Origin: Geomonas anaerohicana
GTDB taxonomy: Bacteria > Desulfobacterota > Desulfuromonadia > Geobacterales > Geobacteraceae
Direction of reading: 5' to 3'
DNA: 64,000 bases
Assembly (NCBI RefSeq): GCF_016458305.1
Contig: NZ_JAEMHL010000010.1
Coordinates: forward strand, 101,227 to 165,226
Every line of letters begins with the position of its first letter. Positions within the stretch are counted from its first letter, which is position 1. This document shows, piece after piece, positions 34,415-46,188 of the stretch. The position numbers and the translations under genes are program-made. The notes beneath the pieces were generated by a model. The model was not told where the DNA came from and did no database searches. It saw only the letters and a program-made list of their open reading frames with translations.

Positions 34415-36493
34415 GTGGCACGTCAGGTTTCGTTGGAAATGACCCGTAATATCGGGATCATGGCTCACATAGATGCAGGGAAGACCACCACTACGGAGCG
34501 TATTCTCTACTACACCGGTGTTTCCCATAAGATCGGCGAAGTTCATGACGGCGCCGCTACCATGGACTGGATGGCTCAGGAGCAGGAGCGTGGTATCACC
34601 ATCACCTCCGCTGCTACCACCTGCAACTGGAAAGAGCACCGCATCAACATCATCGACACCCCGGGTCACGTCGACTTCACCATCGAGGTCGAGCGTTCCC
34701 TGCGTGTTCTCGACGGCGCTGTCGCCGTGTTCTGCTCGGTCGGCGGCGTTGAGCCCCAGTCCGAGACCGTTTGGCGCCAGGCCGACAAGTACCGCGTTCC
34801 GCGTATCGCGTTCATCAACAAGATGGACCGTATCGGCGCAGACTTCTTCCGTGGCATCGCCATGATCAAGGATCGCCTCAAGGCGAACCCGGTCGCCCTG
34901 CAGATCCCGATCGGTTCCGAAGAGAACTACAAAGGCCTCGTCGACCTGATCGAAATGAAAGGGATCGTCTTCAACGACGAGACCATGGGTGCCGTGTACG
35001 ACGTGGTCGAGATCCCGGCTGATCTCGTGGACCAGGCCAACGAGTACCGTGAACTCCTGATCGAGGAAGTTTCTTCCCACGACGACGCCCTCATGGAGAA
35101 ATACCTGGGCGGCGAGGAGATCTCCAACGCCGAACTGAAGGCCGCCATTCGTCAGGCGACCCTCGACATCAAGATCTGCCCGGTCATCTGCGGCTCCGCT
35201 TTCAAGAACAAGGGCGTGCAGCACCTGCTCGACGCGGTCCTCGACTACATGCCGGCCCCGACCGACATCCCGGCTATCCAGGGCGTCGACGCCAACACCG
35301 AGGCTCCCATCGAGCGCCACGCTTCCGATTCCGAGCCGTTCTCGGCCCTGGGCTTCAAGATCATGACCGACCCGTTCGTGGGGCAGCTCTGCTTCTTCCG
35401 CGTCTACTCCGGTGTGATCCAGTCCGGTTCCTACGTGTACAACGCCACCAAGGGCAAGCGCGAAAGGATCGGCCGTATCCTCAAGATGCACGCCAACAAG
35501 CGTGAAGAGATCAAAGAAGTCTACGCCGGCGACATCGCCGCCGCGGTAGGCCTTAAATACACCACCACCGGCGACACCCTGTGCGACGAGGACCACGCAG
35601 TAATCCTCGAGTCCATCGAGTTCCCGGAGCCGGTTATCTCCATCGCCATCGAGCCGAAAACCAAGGCCGACCAGGAGAAACTGGGCCTGTCCCTCGGCAA
35701 GCTCGCTTCCGAGGACCCGTCCTTCCGCGTCAAGACCGACGAGGAAACCGGCCAGACCATCATCTCCGGCATGGGCGAGCTGCACCTCGAGATCATCGTG
35801 GACCGTCTGTTCCGCGAGTTCAAGGTTGAGGCGAACGTCGGCAAGCCGCAGGTTGCTTACCGCGAGACCATCACCAAGAAGGTCAAGGCTGAAGGGAAGT
35901 TCGTACGTCAGTCCGGCGGCCGCGGTCAGTTCGGTCACGTCTGGCTCGAGATTGAGCCGCAGGAGGCCGGCAAGGGCTACGAGTTCGTCGACGCCATCAA
36001 GGGCGGCGTCGTTCCCCGCGAGTACATCCCGGCGGTTGACAAGGGTATCAGAGAGTCGCTGGACAACGGCGTCATGGCCGGCTTCCCGGTGGTCGACGTC
36101 AAGGTCACCCTGGTCGACGGTTCCTACCACGAGGTTGACTCCTCGGAGATGGCGTTCAAGATCGCAGGCTCCATGGGCTTCAAAGAGGGTTGCGCCAAGG
36201 CTGCCCCGATCATCCTCGAGCCGATCATGTCCGTCGAGGTCGTGGTTCCGGAAGAGTACATGGGCGACGTCATCGGCGACCTGAACTCCCGCCGTGGCCG
36301 CATCATGGGCATGGAAGGCCGCGCAGGCGCCCAGGTCGTCACCGCGATGGTTCCGCTGGCGCAGATGTTCGGTTACTCCACCGACCTGCGTTCCGCAACC
36401 CAGGGTCGTGCTACCTACTCCATGACCTTCGATCATTACGAGCCGGTACCGAAGTCGGTCGCCGAGGAAATAGTTGCGAAGGCCAAAGGCTAA
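34415..36493 (+). CDS. fusA: Elongation factor G
   Basis: EF-G drives translocation by GTP hydrolysis. The 692-residue product has G1 ([19 protein letters not shown]), the switch I region [11 protein letters not shown]3 DTPGHVDF and G4 [10 protein letters not shown], then domains II-V. The start is GTG at 34415 with CGGAGGAA upstream. The length is within the range of canonical EF-G, and this is the only copy in the window. It lies in the str operon before tuf. Confidence 0.98.
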   Translation: MARQVSLEMTRNIGIMAHIDAGKTTTTERILYYTGVSHKIGEVHDGAATMDWMAQEQERGITITSAATTCNWKEHRINIIDTPGHVDFTIEVERSLRVLDGAVAVFCSVGGVEPQSETVWRQADKYRVPRIAFINKMDRIGADFFRGIAMIKDRLKANPVALQIPIGSEENYKGLVDLIEMKGIVFNDETMGAVYDVVEIPADLVDQANEYRELLIEEVSSHDDALMEKYLGGEEISNAELKAAIRQATLDIKICPVICGSAFKNKGVQHLLDAVLDYMPAPTDIPAIQGVDANTEAPIERHASDSEPFSALGFKIMTDPFVGQLCFFRVYSGVIQSGSYVYNATKGKRERIGRILKMHANKREEIKEVYAGDIAAAVGLKYTTTGDTLCDEDHAVILESIEFPEPVISIAIEPKTKADQEKLGLSLGKLASEDPSFRVKTDEETGQTIISGMGELHLEIIVDRLFREFKVEANVGKPQVAYRETITKKVKAEGKFVRQSGGRGQFGHVWLEIEPQEAGKGYEFVDAIKGGVVPREYIPAVDKGIRESLDNGVMAGFPVVDVKVTLVDGSYHEVDSSEMAFKIAGSMGFKEGCAKAAPIILEPIMSVEVVVPEEYMGDVIGDLNSRRGRIMGMEGRAGAQVVTAMVPLAQMFGYSTDLRSATQGRATYSMTFDHYEPVPKSVAEEIVAKAKG

Positions 36494-36527
36494 GATAATT
36501 CAATTTCCCTACTAGGAGGATTCCGAA

Positions 36528-37718
36528 ATGGCAAAAGCTAAATTTGAAAGAACTAAGCCGCATGTAAACATCGGCACCATCGGCCACGTCGACCACGGCA
36601 AGACCACCCTGACCGCTGCTATCACCAAGGTGCTCGCAGGCAAAGGCCAGGCCGAGTTCAAGGCGTTCGACCAGATCGACAACGCACCGGAAGAGCGCGA
36701 GCGTGGTATCACCATCGCTACCGCACACGTCGAGTACGAGACCGACAAGCGTCACTACGCTCACGTCGACTGCCCGGGCCACGCCGACTACGTAAAGAAC
36801 ATGATCACCGGTGCAGCGCAGATGGACGGCGCGATCCTGGTTGTTTCCGCAGCTGACGGCCCGATGCCGCAGACCCGCGAGCACATCCTGCTCGCACGTC
36901 AGGTCGGCGTCCCCTACATCGTCGTGTTCCTGAACAAGGCCGACATGGTGGACGACGAGGAGCTCCTCGAGCTGGTCGAGCTGGAAGTGCGCGAACTGCT
37001 CTCCTCCTACGACTTCCCGGGCGACGATATCCCGATCATCAAGGGTTCCGCTCTGAAAGGCCTCGAGGGCGACGCAGGCGAGCTGGGCGAGCAGGCCATC
37101 ATGAAGCTGATGGACGCCGTCGACGCCTACATCCCGGAGCCGCAGCGCGCTATCGACAAGCCGTTCCTCATGCCGGTCGAGGACGTGTTCTCCATCTCCG
37201 GTCGTGGTACCGTCGCTACCGGTCGTGTTGAGCGCGGCATCATCAAGGTCGGCGAGGAGGTCGAGGTTGTCGGCATCAAGGCCACCACCAAGACCACCGT
37301 TACCGGCGTCGAGATGTTCCGTAAGCTCCTCGACGAGGGGCGTGCCGGCGACAACATCGGCGCACTGCTCCGCGGCGTGAAGCGTGAGGAGATCGAGCGT
37401 GGCCAGGTTCTCGCCAAGCCGGGCTCCATCACCCCGCACACCAAGTTCAAAGCCGAAGCCTACATCCTGTCCAAGGAAGAGGGCGGCCGTCACACCCCGT
37501 TCTTCAACGGCTACCGTCCGCAGTTCTACTTCAGGACCACCGACGTTACCGGCGTGGTTGACCTCGAAGCCGGTGTCGAGATGGTTATGCCGGGCGACAA
37601 CGTCTCGGTAACCGTCAACCTGATCACCCCGATCGCAATGGACGAAGGCCTGCGTTTCGCTATCCGCGAAGGCGGCCGTACCGTCGGTGCAGGGGTCGTC
37701 GCCTCCATCATCGAGTAA
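36528..37718 (+). CDS. tuf: Elongation factor Tu, copy 2
   Basis: The second EF-Tu gene encodes the same 396-residue protein as the copy at 20119. After the first 60 bases the two genes differ at only a few synonymous sites, which points to continuing gene conversion. TAGGAGG precedes the ATG. It closes the str block; rpsJ of the S10 block follows 111 bases later with a hairpin in between. Confidence 0.99.
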   Translation: MAKAKFERTKPHVNIGTIGHVDHGKTTLTAAITKVLAGKGQAEFKAFDQIDNAPEERERGITIATAHVEYETDKRHYAHVDCPGHADYVKNMITGAAQMDGAILVVSAADGPMPQTREHILLARQVGVPYIVVFLNKADMVDDEELLELVELEVRELLSSYDFPGDDIPIIKGSALKGLEGDAGELGEQAIMKLMDAVDAYIPEPQRAIDKPFLMPVEDVFSISGRGTVATGRVERGIIKVGEEVEVVGIKATTKTTVTGVEMFRKLLDEGRAGDNIGALLRGVKREEIERGQVLAKPGSITPHTKFKAEAYILSKEEGGRHTPFFNGYRPQFYFRTTDVTGVVDLEAGVEMVMPGDNVSVTVNLITPIAMDEGLRFAIREGGRTVGAGVVASIIE

Positions 37719-37750
37719 GAATAGAAAAACATACGGTTTTCAGGTCCGGG

Positions 37751-37785
37751 TTTCCGGGCGGGCACGCGAGTGTCCCTCCCGGAAA
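37751..37785 (+). promoter_or_regulatory. Stem-loop in the tuf-rpsJ spacer (possible S10 leader)
   Basis: TTTCCGGGCGGGCAC (37751-37765) pairs with GTGTCCCTCCCGGAAA (37770-37785) with one mismatch and one bulge around a GCGA-type loop. It is 45 bases before the rpsJ start. In E. coli this position carries the L4-controlled S10 leader; whether the same occurs here is inference. Confidence 0.5.
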
Positions 37786-37829
37786 TCTTCGGCTGTAAAC
37801 TGAAAAACTTGTTTCATCACGAGGAAGAG

Positions 37830-38138
<309 letters not shown>

Positions 38139-38159
38139 TACAAGGATAGGAAGTCGACC

Positions 38160-38795
38160 ATGAATAAGGGATTGATTGGGAAAAAACTGGGCATGACCCA
38201 GATATTTGCCGAGGACGGCAGGCGCATCGCCGTGACCGTCGTCGAGGCTGGGCCGTGCGTCGTCCTGCAGAAGAAGACCGTTGAGAAGGACGGCTACAGC
38301 GCCATCCAGGTCGGTTTCGGTGCGAAGGACGCCTCCAAGGCCAACGCGGCCCAGGTGGGCCACTGCAAGGGCGCCGGCGCGGGCGTGTTCACCACCTACC
38401 GCGAACTGCGCATGGACGATACCAGCGCGTACAACGTGGGCGACGTGATCGAAGCCGGCGTGTTCGCAGAGGGCGACCTGGTCGACGTGACCGGCACCTC
38501 CATCGGTAAGGGTTTTGCCGGCGTTATCAAGCGCTGGGGCTTCAAAGGCGGTCGGTCGAGCCACGGCTCCCGTTTCCACCGCGCCCCGGGCTCCATCGGC
38601 TGTTCTGCAACCCCCTCCAGGGTTTTCAAGAACAAGAAGATGCCGGGCCAGCTCGGTAACGAGAAGGTGACCGTGCAGCGCCTGAAAGTTGTACGCGTGG
38701 ACGCTGCTGACAATCTGATTCTGCTCGGTGGAGCGATCCCCGGTTCCGCCAACGGCGTGGTCCTGATCAAGGACTCCGTCAAGGCGACGAGATAA
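38160..38795 (+). CDS. rplC: 50S ribosomal protein L3
   Basis: L3 is one of the first proteins to bind 23S rRNA, and its loop reaches the peptidyl transferase centre. The 211-residue product contains [17 protein letters not shown] and the signature [32 protein letters not shown] precedes the ATG. Standard S10 order. Confidence 0.98.
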   Translation: MNKGLIGKKLGMTQIFAEDGRRIAVTVVEAGPCVVLQKKTVEKDGYSAIQVGFGAKDASKANAAQVGHCKGAGAGVFTTYRELRMDDTSAYNVGDVIEAGVFAEGDLVDVTGTSIGKGFAGVIKRWGFKGGRSSHGSRFHRAPGSIGCSATPSRVFKNKKMPGQLGNEKVTVQRLKVVRVDAADNLILLGGAIPGSANGVVLIKDSVKATR

Positions 38796-38813
38796 CGGGG
38801 GCTGGAGATAGAC

Positions 38814-39437
38814 ATGGCAAAGTTAGACGTATTTGACATCAAAAAAGCAAAGGTCGGTGAGATCGAAGTCTCCGACGCCGTCTTCAACGACGACGTGCGC
38901 GAGTACCTGATCCACGAGGCCGTCAAGATCCAGCTCGCTAACCGCAGGCAGGGCACCGTCGCCGTAAAGAACCGCGCCGCGGTTTCCGGCTCCGGCAAGA
39001 AGCCCTTCAAGCAGAAGGGTACCGGCCAGGCCCGTCAGGGCTGCAGCCGCGCTCCCCAGTACCCGGGCGGCGGTGTTGCCTTCGGTCCGCAACCGAAGAC
39101 ATACAACCTCTCCATGAACAAGAAGGCGAGGAAAGCTGCTCTCAGAAGCGCACTCTCCATGCTCTATAAGAAAGAGGCGATCACAGTTCTCAATAGCTTT
39201 GAGCTTCCTTCCATCAAGACTAAAGCATTTGTAGAGGTACTAAATGCTTTTAACCTTGACAAGACGCTCGTTATCACAGATACTGCGAATCTTGTTTTGG
39301 AGCTTTCCGCCCGCAATGTGAAAAACGTCAAGGTGCTGGGTCCCGAAGGTCTCAATATTTTCGACATCATGAAATACCAGAGCGTCGTCTTTACCGAGGC
39401 CGCCGTTCGTCGTGTTGAAGGAGCATTACAGTCATGA
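38814..39437 (+). CDS. rplD: 50S ribosomal protein L4
   Basis: L4 lines the exit tunnel and, in E. coli, represses the S10 operon. The 207-residue product has the tunnel loop [20 protein letters not shown] and the [20 protein letters not shown] block. GCTGGAG precedes the ATG. Its stop overlaps the rplW start by four bases. Confidence 0.98.
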   Translation: MAKLDVFDIKKAKVGEIEVSDAVFNDDVREYLIHEAVKIQLANRRQGTVAVKNRAAVSGSGKKPFKQKGTGQARQGCSRAPQYPGGGVAFGPQPKTYNLSMNKKARKAALRSALSMLYKKEAITVLNSFELPSIKTKAFVEVLNAFNLDKTLVITDTANLVLELSARNVKNVKVLGPEGLNIFDIMKYQSVVFTEAAVRRVEGALQS

Positions 39438-39718
39438 ACATCTATGACGTCATAAAGAAACCGCTCATCACTGAGAAGACCACGGTAGAGAAGGACGACA
39501 AGAACGTCATCGCTTTCGTGGTGAACGGCGCCGCCAACAAGATCGAGATCAAGGCCGCCGTCGAGCAGCTCTTCAACGCGCAGGTTGCCGCCGTTAACAC
39601 CGTCAACGTGGCCGGTAAGACCAAGCGCACCGTGAGGGGCATCGGCAAGCGTTCCAACTGGAAGAAAGCGTACGTGACCCTGAAAGAGGGCTCCAACGTC
39701 GACTTCTTCGAAGCATAA
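39434..39718 (+). CDS. rplW: 50S ribosomal protein L23
   Basis: L23 surrounds the tunnel exit and docks SRP and trigger factor. The 94-residue product has [20 protein letters not shown] and the C-terminal [16 protein letters not shown]. It overlaps rplD by four bases (ATGA), so it is translationally coupled. Confidence 0.98.
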   Translation: MNIYDVIKKPLITEKTTVEKDDKNVIAFVVNGAANKIEIKAAVEQLFNAQVAAVNTVNVAGKTKRTVRGIGKRSNWKKAYVTLKEGSNVDFFEA

Positions 39719-39740
39719 AAATTCTGTGGGGATTTAGATA

Positions 39741-40565
39741 ATGGCTATCAAAACTTACAAACCTACTTCTCCGGGTAGAAGGGCTCAGACCTGCTCGACC
39801 TTCGAGGAGATCACTGCCTGCAAGCCTGAGAAATCTCTTGTTGAGAACCTCAAGAAGAGCGGCGGCAGGAACTCGAACGGCCGCGTCACTTCCAGGAACG
39901 TCGGTGGCGGTCACAAGCAGAAGTACAGGATCATCGACTTCCGCCGCGACAAGACCGACATCCCGGCCAAGGTTGCCACCATCGAGTACGACCCGTGCCG
40001 CAGCGCACGCATCGCGCTCCTCAACTACGCCGACGGCGAGAAGCGCTACATCCTGGCTCCGCTCTCCCTGAAAGTGGGTGACACCGTTATCTCCAGTGAG
40101 CAGGCCGACATCAAGCCGGGCAACACGCTCCCCATCAGGTGCATCCCGCTGGGTACCATCATCCACAACATCGAGCTGAAGATCGGCAAGGGCGCACAGC
40201 TGGCCCGCTCCGCCGGCACCTTCGCACAGCTCATGTCCAAGGAAGGCAAGTACGCCCAGGTGAAGCTTCCTTCTTCGGAAGTCCGCATGATCCTCATGGA
40301 CTGCAAGGCCACTATCGGCCAGGTGGGCAACGTGGATCACGAGAACGTCTCCATCGGCAAGGCCGGTCGTTCCCGCTGGCTCGGCGTCCGCCCGCACGTA
40401 AGGGGCGTCGCGATGAACCCGGTCGACCACCCGCACGGCGGTGGCGAGGGCAGGACCTCCGGTGGTCGTCACCCGGTAACCCCGTGGGGTATCCCCACCA
40501 AGGGCTACAAGACGCGCACCAACAAGCGGTCCACCGCCTTCATCGTGAAGAAGCGCAGCAAATAA
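39741..40565 (+). CDS. rplB: 50S ribosomal protein L2
   Basis: L2 is near the peptidyl transferase centre and supports subunit association. The 274-residue product has the RNA-binding [20 protein letters not shown] block and the conserved [17 protein letters not shown], including the histidine implicated in peptidyl transfer. The ribosome-binding site GGGGAT is weak. Confidence 0.98.
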   Translation: MAIKTYKPTSPGRRAQTCSTFEEITACKPEKSLVENLKKSGGRNSNGRVTSRNVGGGHKQKYRIIDFRRDKTDIPAKVATIEYDPCRSARIALLNYADGEKRYILAPLSLKVGDTVISSEQADIKPGNTLPIRCIPLGTIIHNIELKIGKGAQLARSAGTFAQLMSKEGKYAQVKLPSSEVRMILMDCKATIGQVGNVDHENVSIGKAGRSRWLGVRPHVRGVAMNPVDHPHGGGEGRTSGGRHPVTPWGIPTKGYKTRTNKRSTAFIVKKRSK

Positions 40566-40591
40566 CTCATCTGGATAGAGGATTTTAAAAG

Positions 40592-40873
40592 ATGGCAAGA
40601 TCTATAAAGAAGGGGCCTTTCGTTGACGCACATCTGGAAGCGAAAGCCCAGGCAGAACAGGCCGGCAGCAAGAAGGTGATCAAGACCTGGTCGCGTCGCT
40701 CGACCATCACCCCGGATTTCATCGGGCTCACCTTCGCGGTGCACAACGGCAAGAAGTTCATCCCTGTGTTCGTCACTGAGAACATGGTCGGCCACAAGAT
40801 GGGCGAGTTCTCACCTACCAGAACCTTCTACGGCCACGCTGCTGACAAGAAGAGCAAGCTCAAGAAGAAGTAA
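40592..40873 (+). CDS. rpsS: 30S ribosomal protein S19
   Basis: S19 binds the 30S head with S13. The 93-residue product begins [17 protein letters not shown] and has [29 protein letters not shown]. Standard position between L2 and L22. Confidence 0.98.
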   Translation: MARSIKKGPFVDAHLEAKAQAEQAGSKKVIKTWSRRSTITPDFIGLTFAVHNGKKFIPVFVTENMVGHKMGEFSPTRTFYGHAADKKSKLKKK

Positions 40874-40893
40874 GGTCCTAAAGGAGTTTTGTA

Positions 40894-41229
40894 ATGGAAT
40901 CATCCGCTAAATTATCCTCTGTCCGCCTCTCCCCGAGGAAAACACGCCTGGTCGTGGACCTCGTCAGGGGCAAGGGCATTCAGACTGCGCTTAACACCCT
41001 GCGTTTCTCGCCGCAACCGTCGGCGAAGCTTATCTCGAAGCTGCTCTCCTCGGCCGTTGCCAACGCCGAGCAGAAGGGCTGCTCCGATGTGGACAAGCTC
41101 TTCGTCAAGACGATTTTCGTCGACGGCGGCGCAGTGCTTAAGCGCTTCACCCCCCGCGCCATGGGCCGGGCTAGCAAGATCAGAAAACCGACGAGCCACA
41201 TTACCGTGGTCCTTGCGGAAAAGAAATAA
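40894..41229 (+). CDS. rplV: 50S ribosomal protein L22
   Basis: L22 lines the exit tunnel and contributes to macrolide binding. The 111-residue product has VRLSPRKTRLVVDLVRGKGI and the tunnel hairpin PRAMGRASKIRKPTSHITVVL. AAAGGAG precedes the ATG. Confidence 0.98.
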   Translation: MESSAKLSSVRLSPRKTRLVVDLVRGKGIQTALNTLRFSPQPSAKLISKLLSSAVANAEQKGCSDVDKLFVKTIFVDGGAVLKRFTPRAMGRASKIRKPTSHITVVLAEKK

Positions 41230-41250
41230 GAACGGGTCGGAGGTGATGTT

Positions 41251-41886
41251 TTGGGTCAGAAAGTAAATCCTATAGGTTTCAGGCTCGGGGTTATCAAAAC
41301 CTGGGATTCCAAATGGTACGCAGAGAAAGATTATGCAAAGCTTCTTCACGAAGACCTGAAGCTGCGCAATTTCCTTAAGAAAAGGCTGTATCATTCCGGC
41401 GTCTCCAAGATCGAGATCGAGCGCGCTGCGGGCAAGGCGAAGATCAACATCTTCACCGCTCGTCCGGGCCTGATCATCGGCAAGAAGGGCTCCGAGGTTG
41501 AGACTCTTAAGAAGGAGCTGGCCAAGCTCACCGACAAAGAGGTCTACCTTAACATACAGGAAGTCAGGAAGCCGGAGCTGGACGCACAGCTGGTAGCCGA
41601 GAACGTGGCCATGCAGCTCGAGCGCCGTATCGCTTTCCGCCGCGCCATGAAGAAGAGCGTCACCTCGACGCTGAAGTTCGGCGCCAAGGGGATCAGGATC
41701 ACCTGCTCCGGTCGTCTGGGTGGGGCAGAGATGTCGAGGACCGAATGGTATCGCGAAGGTCGGGTGCCGCTGCACACGCTGCGCGCTGACATCGACTACG
41801 GTTTCGCCGAGGCGAAGACCACCTACGGTATCATCGGCGTAAAAGTGCTCCTCTTCAAGGGTGAAGTGCTCTCCGCTAAAAAATAG
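41251..41886 (+). CDS. rpsC: 30S ribosomal protein S3
   Basis: S3 forms part of the mRNA entry channel and has helicase activity. The 211-residue product begins [23 protein letters not shown] and has the KH-domain GXXG in [12 protein letters not shown]. The start is TTG at 41251, set by GGAGGTGAT and by the family N-terminus. It is somewhat shorter than E. coli S3 because the C-terminal tail is shorter. Confidence 0.98.
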   Translation: MGQKVNPIGFRLGVIKTWDSKWYAEKDYAKLLHEDLKLRNFLKKRLYHSGVSKIEIERAAGKAKINIFTARPGLIIGKKGSEVETLKKELAKLTDKEVYLNIQEVRKPELDAQLVAENVAMQLERRIAFRRAMKKSVTSTLKFGAKGIRITCSGRLGGAEMSRTEWYREGRVPLHTLRADIDYGFAEAKTTYGIIGVKVLLFKGEVLSAKK

Positions 41887-41904
41887 GAACAGGAGTTTTT
41901 TGCG

Positions 41905-42327
41905 ATGTTAATGCCCAAGAAAGTTAAGCATAGAAAACAGATGAAAGGGCGCATGACCGGCACCCCGGAGCGCGGCGTATCGCTCGCTTTCGGTGACTTC
42001 GGTCTGCAGGCTACCGAGTGCGGCTGGCTGGATTCCCGCCAGATCGAAGCTGCTCGTATCGCCATGACCCGTTATATCAAGAGGGGCGGCAAGATCTGGA
42101 TCCGCATCTTCCCCGACAAGCCGCTCACCGCGAAACCCGCCGAGACTCGTATGGGTAAGGGGAAAGGCTCCCCGGACTCGTGGGTCTGCGTCATCAAGCC
42201 TGGCCGCGTCCTGTATGAAATGGAAGGGGTCACCGAGGAAGTGGCGCGCGAGGCATTCAGGCTTGCGGCGCACAAGCTCCCCGTAGCCACCAAGTACATC
42301 ACGAGGGCGGAAATCAATGAAGGCTAA
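41905..42327 (+). CDS. rplP: 50S ribosomal protein L16
   Basis: L16 organises the A-site architecture of the 50S subunit. The 140-residue product begins [19 protein letters not shown] and has the [20 protein letters not shown] loop. It overlaps rpmC by 11 bases. Confidence 0.98.
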   Translation: MLMPKKVKHRKQMKGRMTGTPERGVSLAFGDFGLQATECGWLDSRQIEAARIAMTRYIKRGGKIWIRIFPDKPLTAKPAETRMGKGKGSPDSWVCVIKPGRVLYEMEGVTEEVAREAFRLAAHKLPVATKYITRAEINEG

Positions 42328-42505
42328 CGAACTGAAAAACGCGACGGCAGCAGAGCTTGAGACCAAGAGCGCCGAGCTTACCAAGGAACTCTTCAACGTG
42401 AAGTTTCAGCTTCACACCGGGCGTCTCGAGAACACCGCCAAGGTGGCCAATCTCAGAAAAGACATCGCCCGCGTGAAGACCATACTCCGCGAAAAGAGAG
42501 GCTAA
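42317..42505 (+). CDS. rpmC: 50S ribosomal protein L29
   Basis: L29 is a small helical protein at the tunnel exit. The 62-residue product is a helical hairpin with [19 protein letters not shown] and the conserved [18 protein letters not shown]. The start lies inside rplP, indicating coupled translation. Confidence 0.97.
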   Translation: MKANELKNATAAELETKSAELTKELFNVKFQLHTGRLENTAKVANLRKDIARVKTILREKRG

Positions 42506-42514
42506 GAGATAGAT

Positions 42515-42772
42515 ATGAGCGAAAGAGGCAACAGGAAAACTCAGATCGGCGTGGTCGTCTCGGACAAGATGGACAAGACCGCAGTGGTAAAGGTCGACCG
42601 CCTGGTGAAGCACCCCGTCTACAACAAATACATCAAGCGCTCCGCCAAGTACAAGGCGCACGATATCGATAACTCCGCCAAGATCGGCGACCGTGTTCTT
42701 ATCGTGGAAACCCGTCCGCTTTCCAAGGACAAGCGCTGGAAGATCAGACAGATTATCGAGTCCAAGGCTTAA
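42515..42772 (+). CDS. rpsQ: 30S ribosomal protein S17
   Basis: S17 is an OB-fold primary binder of 16S rRNA. The 85-residue product has [19 protein letters not shown] and the later [18 protein letters not shown] block. It is nine bases after rpmC. Confidence 0.98.
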   Translation: MSERGNRKTQIGVVVSDKMDKTAVVKVDRLVKHPVYNKYIKRSAKYKAHDIDNSAKIGDRVLIVETRPLSKDKRWKIRQIIESKA

Positions 42773-42793
42773 GGGCTCGCCGGGAGTTAAACA

Positions 42794-43162
42794 ATGATTC
42801 AGATGCAGACCATATTGGACGTGGCGGACAACTCCGGCGCGAAGAAGCTCTTTTGCATTAAAGTGCTCGGCGGCTCCAAGCGCCGTTACGCCGGGATTGG
42901 CGACATCATCGTCGCTTCCGTCAAGGAAGCTCTCCCCAATTCGAAGGTGAAGAAGGGCGACGTGGTGAAGGCTGTCGTGGTGCGTACCGCCAAGGCTGTA
43001 GGGCGCCCTGACGGCTCCTACATCCGTTTCGACACCAACTCCGGCGTGGTCATCAACAACGCCAAGGAGCCGGTCGGCACTCGTATCTTCGGACCGGTCG
43101 CCAGGGAACTTCGCGCCAAGAAGTTCATGAAGATCATATCCCTCGCCCCCGAGGTACTTTAA
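42794..43162 (+). CDS. rplN: 50S ribosomal protein L14
   Basis: L14 lies at the subunit interface. The 122-residue product begins [18 protein letters not shown] and has [20 protein letters not shown] and [20 protein letters not shown]. It is the first gene of the spc block; in E. coli the spc promoter precedes it, but I saw no strong promoter in the 21-base gap here. Confidence 0.98.
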   Translation: MIQMQTILDVADNSGAKKLFCIKVLGGSKRRYAGIGDIIVASVKEALPNSKVKKGDVVKAVVVRTAKAVGRPDGSYIRFDTNSGVVINNAKEPVGTRIFGPVARELRAKKFMKIISLAPEVL

Positions 43163-43184
43163 GACTAGATCCTGGAGAATAGAG

Positions 43185-43511
43185 ATGCTGGGCAAAAAAT
43201 TACATGTAAAGAAAAACGATACCGTCGTTATCACCACGGGTAAGGATCGTTCCAAGAGCGGCAAGGTGCTCTCCATCCATCCGAAGAAGGACGGCGTTAT
43301 CGTCGAGGGGATCAACGTGGTGAAGCGCCACGTGAAGCCCCGCGGTTCCGAGCAGGGGGGCATCCTGGAGAAGGAGGCACCGGTGCACATCTCCAACGTG
43401 ATGCTGCTCTGCGGGAAGTGCAACAAGCCGGTAAGGACCAGGACCACCGTTCTGGAAGACGGAAAGAAGGCGCGCTGCTGTGTCAAATGCGGCGAGTCCT
43501 TTGACAAATAG
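43185..43511 (+). CDS. rplX: 50S ribosomal protein L24
   Basis: L24 initiates 50S assembly. The 108-residue product has the KOW motif [20 protein letters not shown] and the middle [10 protein letters not shown] block. The C-terminus carries two CxxC pairs (CGKC and CVKC), a possible zinc ribbon seen in many bacterial L24 proteins. Confidence 0.97.
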   Translation: MLGKKLHVKKNDTVVITTGKDRSKSGKVLSIHPKKDGVIVEGINVVKRHVKPRGSEQGGILEKEAPVHISNVMLLCGKCNKPVRTRTTVLEDGKKARCCVKCGESFDK

Positions 43512-43525
43512 TTTTGGAGGATTCA

Positions 43526-44065
43526 ATGGCACGGCTGGCTGAGCTTTACAATAAAGAGATGGTCCCGCAACTGATGAAGGACCATAACTACAACAACATC
43601 ATGGAAGTCCCCAAACTCGTGAAAATCGTGCTGAACATGGGTCTTGGCGAGGCGATCCAGAACGTCAAGATCCTGGATTCCGCCGCCGAGGAACTGGGCG
43701 CGATCGCCGGCCAGAAGCCGGTGATCACCAAGGCCAAGAAGTCCATCGCGGGCTTCAAGCTGCGCCAGGGCATGCCGATCGGCTGCTCCGTCACGCTTCG
43801 TCGCGAAAAGATGTACGAGTTCCTCGACCGCCTGATCAGCGTTTCGCTGCCGCGCGTGCGTGACTTCAAGGGGATCAACGGCAAGGGCTTCGACGGCAAG
43901 GGTAACTACTCCCTGGGCATCAAGGAGCAGCTGATCTTCCCCGAGATCGACTACGATAAGGTCGACAAGATCAAGGGACTCAACATCACGATCGTGACCA
44001 CGGCAAAGACCGACGCTGAGGGCAAGGCGCTTCTCAAGCTCATGGGCCTGCCGTTCAGGAACTAA
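43526..44065 (+). CDS. rplE: 50S ribosomal protein L5
   Basis: L5 binds 5S rRNA and P-site tRNA. The 179-residue product begins [20 protein letters not shown] and has [15 protein letters not shown] and the [20 protein letters not shown] loop. The ATG at 43526 follows GGAGG; an in-frame TTG at 43514 would include the ribosome-binding site and is not used. Confidence 0.98.
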   Translation: MARLAELYNKEMVPQLMKDHNYNNIMEVPKLVKIVLNMGLGEAIQNVKILDSAAEELGAIAGQKPVITKAKKSIAGFKLRQGMPIGCSVTLRREKMYEFLDRLISVSLPRVRDFKGINGKGFDGKGNYSLGIKEQLIFPEIDYDKVDKIKGLNITIVTTAKTDAEGKALLKLMGLPFRN

Positions 44066-44086
44066 TAAAGGGTTTGGAGGAATTCC

Positions 44087-44269
44087 GTGGCTAAGACATC
44101 TATGATCATAAAAGCTCAGAGGGCCAAGTACAAAGTGCGCGAGCGCAATCGTTGCGCTGTCTGCGGTCGTCCCAGAGCATACTACCGGAAATTCGATATG
44201 TGCAGGATCTGCCTGAGGAAGTTCTCTAACTCCGGCCAGATCCCCGGTGTAATAAAGTCCAGTTGGTAA
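44087..44269 (+). CDS. rpsZ: 30S ribosomal protein S14, zinc-binding (type Z)
   Basis: A 60-residue type Z S14 with two CxxC pairs (CAVC and CRIC). It begins [22 protein letters not shown]. The start is GTG at 44087 with TTGGAGG upstream. Many organisms also have a zinc-free S14 elsewhere; none is in this window. Confidence 0.97.
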   Translation: MAKTSMIIKAQRAKYKVRERNRCAVCGRPRAYYRKFDMCRICLRKFSNSGQIPGVIKSSW

Positions 44270-44304
44270 AAAGATTCCGATTTAGGAAAGAGGAGTAGTT
44301 TCAT

Positions 44305-44703
44305 ATGTGCATGACAGATCCAGTTGCCGACATGCTGACCAGAATCAGGAACGCTGGTATGGCAAAACACCAGAAAGTTGACATCCCTTCGTCGAACCTG
44401 AAGGTGAGCCTCGCCACGGTGCTGCGCGCCGAAGGGTTCATCAAGAACTTCAAGGTCATCGCCGACAGCAAGCAGGGGATTCTGCGGGTATACCTCAAGT
44501 TCATCGATGAGAAGGAACCGGTCATCAACGAGATCAAGAGGATCAGCAAGCCGGGCGGCCGGGTCTATGTCCACTCCGACAAGATCAAGCAGGTGAAAAA
44601 CGGACTGGGCGTCGCCATCCTCTCGACTTCCAAGGGGCTGGTAACCGACAAGACCGCGCGCGAGCTGGGCATCGGCGGCGAAGTCCTTTGCACGGTCTGG
44701 TAG
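44305..44703 (+). CDS. rpsH: 30S ribosomal protein S8
   Basis: S8 organises the central 16S domain and represses the spc operon in E. coli. The 132-residue product has [19 protein letters not shown] and the C-terminal [26 protein letters not shown] precedes the ATG at 44305; the ATG two codons later is an alternative. Confidence 0.98.
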   Translation: MCMTDPVADMLTRIRNAGMAKHQKVDIPSSNLKVSLATVLRAEGFIKNFKVIADSKQGILRVYLKFIDEKEPVINEIKRISKPGGRVYVHSDKIKQVKNGLGVAILSTSKGLVTDKTARELGIGGEVLCTVW

Positions 44704-44728
44704 TCATTTTCGCTTTAAGGAGCTTTGC

Positions 44729-45271
44729 ATGTCTAGAATAGGAAAACTTCCCATCGCGATCCCTGCGGGGGTGAAAGTCATATACAGCGCACCGGAGATC
44801 AAGGTAGAGGGCCCGAAAGGGAAACTCGCCCGCACTCTCGTGGGCGACGCCGTCACCATCGACGTGGCCGGCGACGCGGTCACCGTGACCCGCAAGGACG
44901 ACACCATCAAGTCCCGCTCGGCCCACGGCCTGACCAGGACCCTGATCAACAACATGGTCATCGGCGTCTCCAAGGGCTTCGAAACCGCGCTCGAGATCAA
45001 CGGCGTCGGTTACCGTGCCGAGGTGAAGGGCAACGTGCTGAACCTGGCCCTGGGTTACTCCCACCCGATCAACTTCGAGCTCCCGGCCGGGATCACCGTC
45101 GAAGTCGACAAGATGACCAAGCTGAAGGTGCTGGGGATCGACAAGGAGCTGGTGGGGCAGACCGCCGCCAAGATCCGCGATTTCCGTGGTCCGGAGCCCT
45201 ACAAGGGCAAGGGTATCAAGTACGCTGACGAAACCATTCTCAGAAAAGCCGGCAAAACCGGCAAAAAATAG
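44729..45271 (+). CDS. rplF: 50S ribosomal protein L6
   Basis: L6 lies near the sarcin-ricin loop and factor-binding site. The 180-residue product begins [19 protein letters not shown] and has the second-domain signature [29 protein letters not shown] block near residue 150. TTAAGGAG precedes the ATG. Confidence 0.98.
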   Translation: MSRIGKLPIAIPAGVKVIYSAPEIKVEGPKGKLARTLVGDAVTIDVAGDAVTVTRKDDTIKSRSAHGLTRTLINNMVIGVSKGFETALEINGVGYRAEVKGNVLNLALGYSHPINFELPAGITVEVDKMTKLKVLGIDKELVGQTAAKIRDFRGPEPYKGKGIKYADETILRKAGKTGKK

Positions 45272-45292
45272 CAATTGCTAAGGAGAAGTGCC

Positions 45293-45661
45293 TTGAGTTC
45301 TTTAGCCCAAAAACAGGTAGCTCGTCTTAAGAGACAGACCAGGGTCAGGAAGAAAATTACCGGTTCGCCGGCACGCCCGAGACTGAACGTCTTCAAGAGT
45401 GCTCGTCACATATACGCTCAGCTGATCGACGATACCACTGGTGCGACGCTCGCCTCCGCCTCCACCCTGGTGGGCGAGGTAGCCGAAGGGCTTTCGTACA
45501 CCGGCAACATCGAGGCAGCCGCCAAGGTTGGCGCCGCCATCGCCAAGAAGGCCCTGGAAAAGGACATCAAAGCGGTCGTCTTCGACCGTAACGGTTTCCT
45601 CTACCACGGTAGGATCAAAGCTCTGGCTGAAGCCGCACGCGAAAACGGTCTGTCCTTCTAG
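45293..45661 (+). CDS. rplR: 50S ribosomal protein L18
   Basis: L18 binds 5S rRNA. The 122-residue product has [20 protein letters not shown] and the [19 protein letters not shown] block. The start is TTG at 45293, seven bases after AAGGAG; the in-frame TTG at 45275 would place that ribosome-binding site inside the coding region. Confidence 0.95.
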   Translation: MSSLAQKQVARLKRQTRVRKKITGSPARPRLNVFKSARHIYAQLIDDTTGATLASASTLVGEVAEGLSYTGNIEAAAKVGAAIAKKALEKDIKAVVFDRNGFLYHGRIKALAEAARENGLSF

Positions 45662-45682
45662 GGCAGGTAAGGAGGAATTAGT

Positions 45683-46171
45683 TTGCTTAAGATCAATGCC
45701 AGTGAAATGAATCTTACCGATAGGGTCGTCCATATCAGCCGCGTAGCTAAGGTTGTCAAGGGCGGTCGCAGGTTCTCCTTCTCCGCACTCGTGGTGGTTG
45801 GCGACGGTAACGGCGTGGTAGGTTACGGCCTGGGCAAGGCCAACGAGGTCCCCGAGGCGATCCGCAAGGGCGTCGAGCAGGCCAAGAAGAACCTGATCAG
45901 GGTTCCCATCGTTGCCGGCCAGACCATCCCGTTCGAGATCCTCGGCCACTTCGGCGCAGGCAAGGTGCTCATGATGCCGGCCTCCGCAGGTACCGGCGTC
46001 ATCGCCGGCGGTGCTGCCCGCGCGGTCTTCGAGTCCGCCGGCCTGCACAACATCCTTGCCAAGTGCCTGGGCTCCAACAACCCGCACAACGTGGTCAAGG
46101 CCGCATTCGCCGGTCTTTCCCAGCTGAAGACTGCGGAAGAGCTGATGGCGCGCCGCGGCATCACCGAATAG
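45683..46171 (+). CDS. rpsE: 30S ribosomal protein S5
   Basis: S5 influences decoding accuracy and spectinomycin sensitivity. The 162-residue product has [20 protein letters not shown], including the spectinomycin loop, and [20 protein letters not shown]. The start is TTG at 45683 after GGAGG. Confidence 0.98.
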   Translation: MLKINASEMNLTDRVVHISRVAKVVKGGRRFSFSALVVVGDGNGVVGYGLGKANEVPEAIRKGVEQAKKNLIRVPIVAGQTIPFEILGHFGAGKVLMMPASAGTGVIAGGAARAVFESAGLHNILAKCLGSNNPHNVVKAAFAGLSQLKTAEELMARRGITE

Positions 46172-46188
46172 TACTTAAGGAGCTGAAT

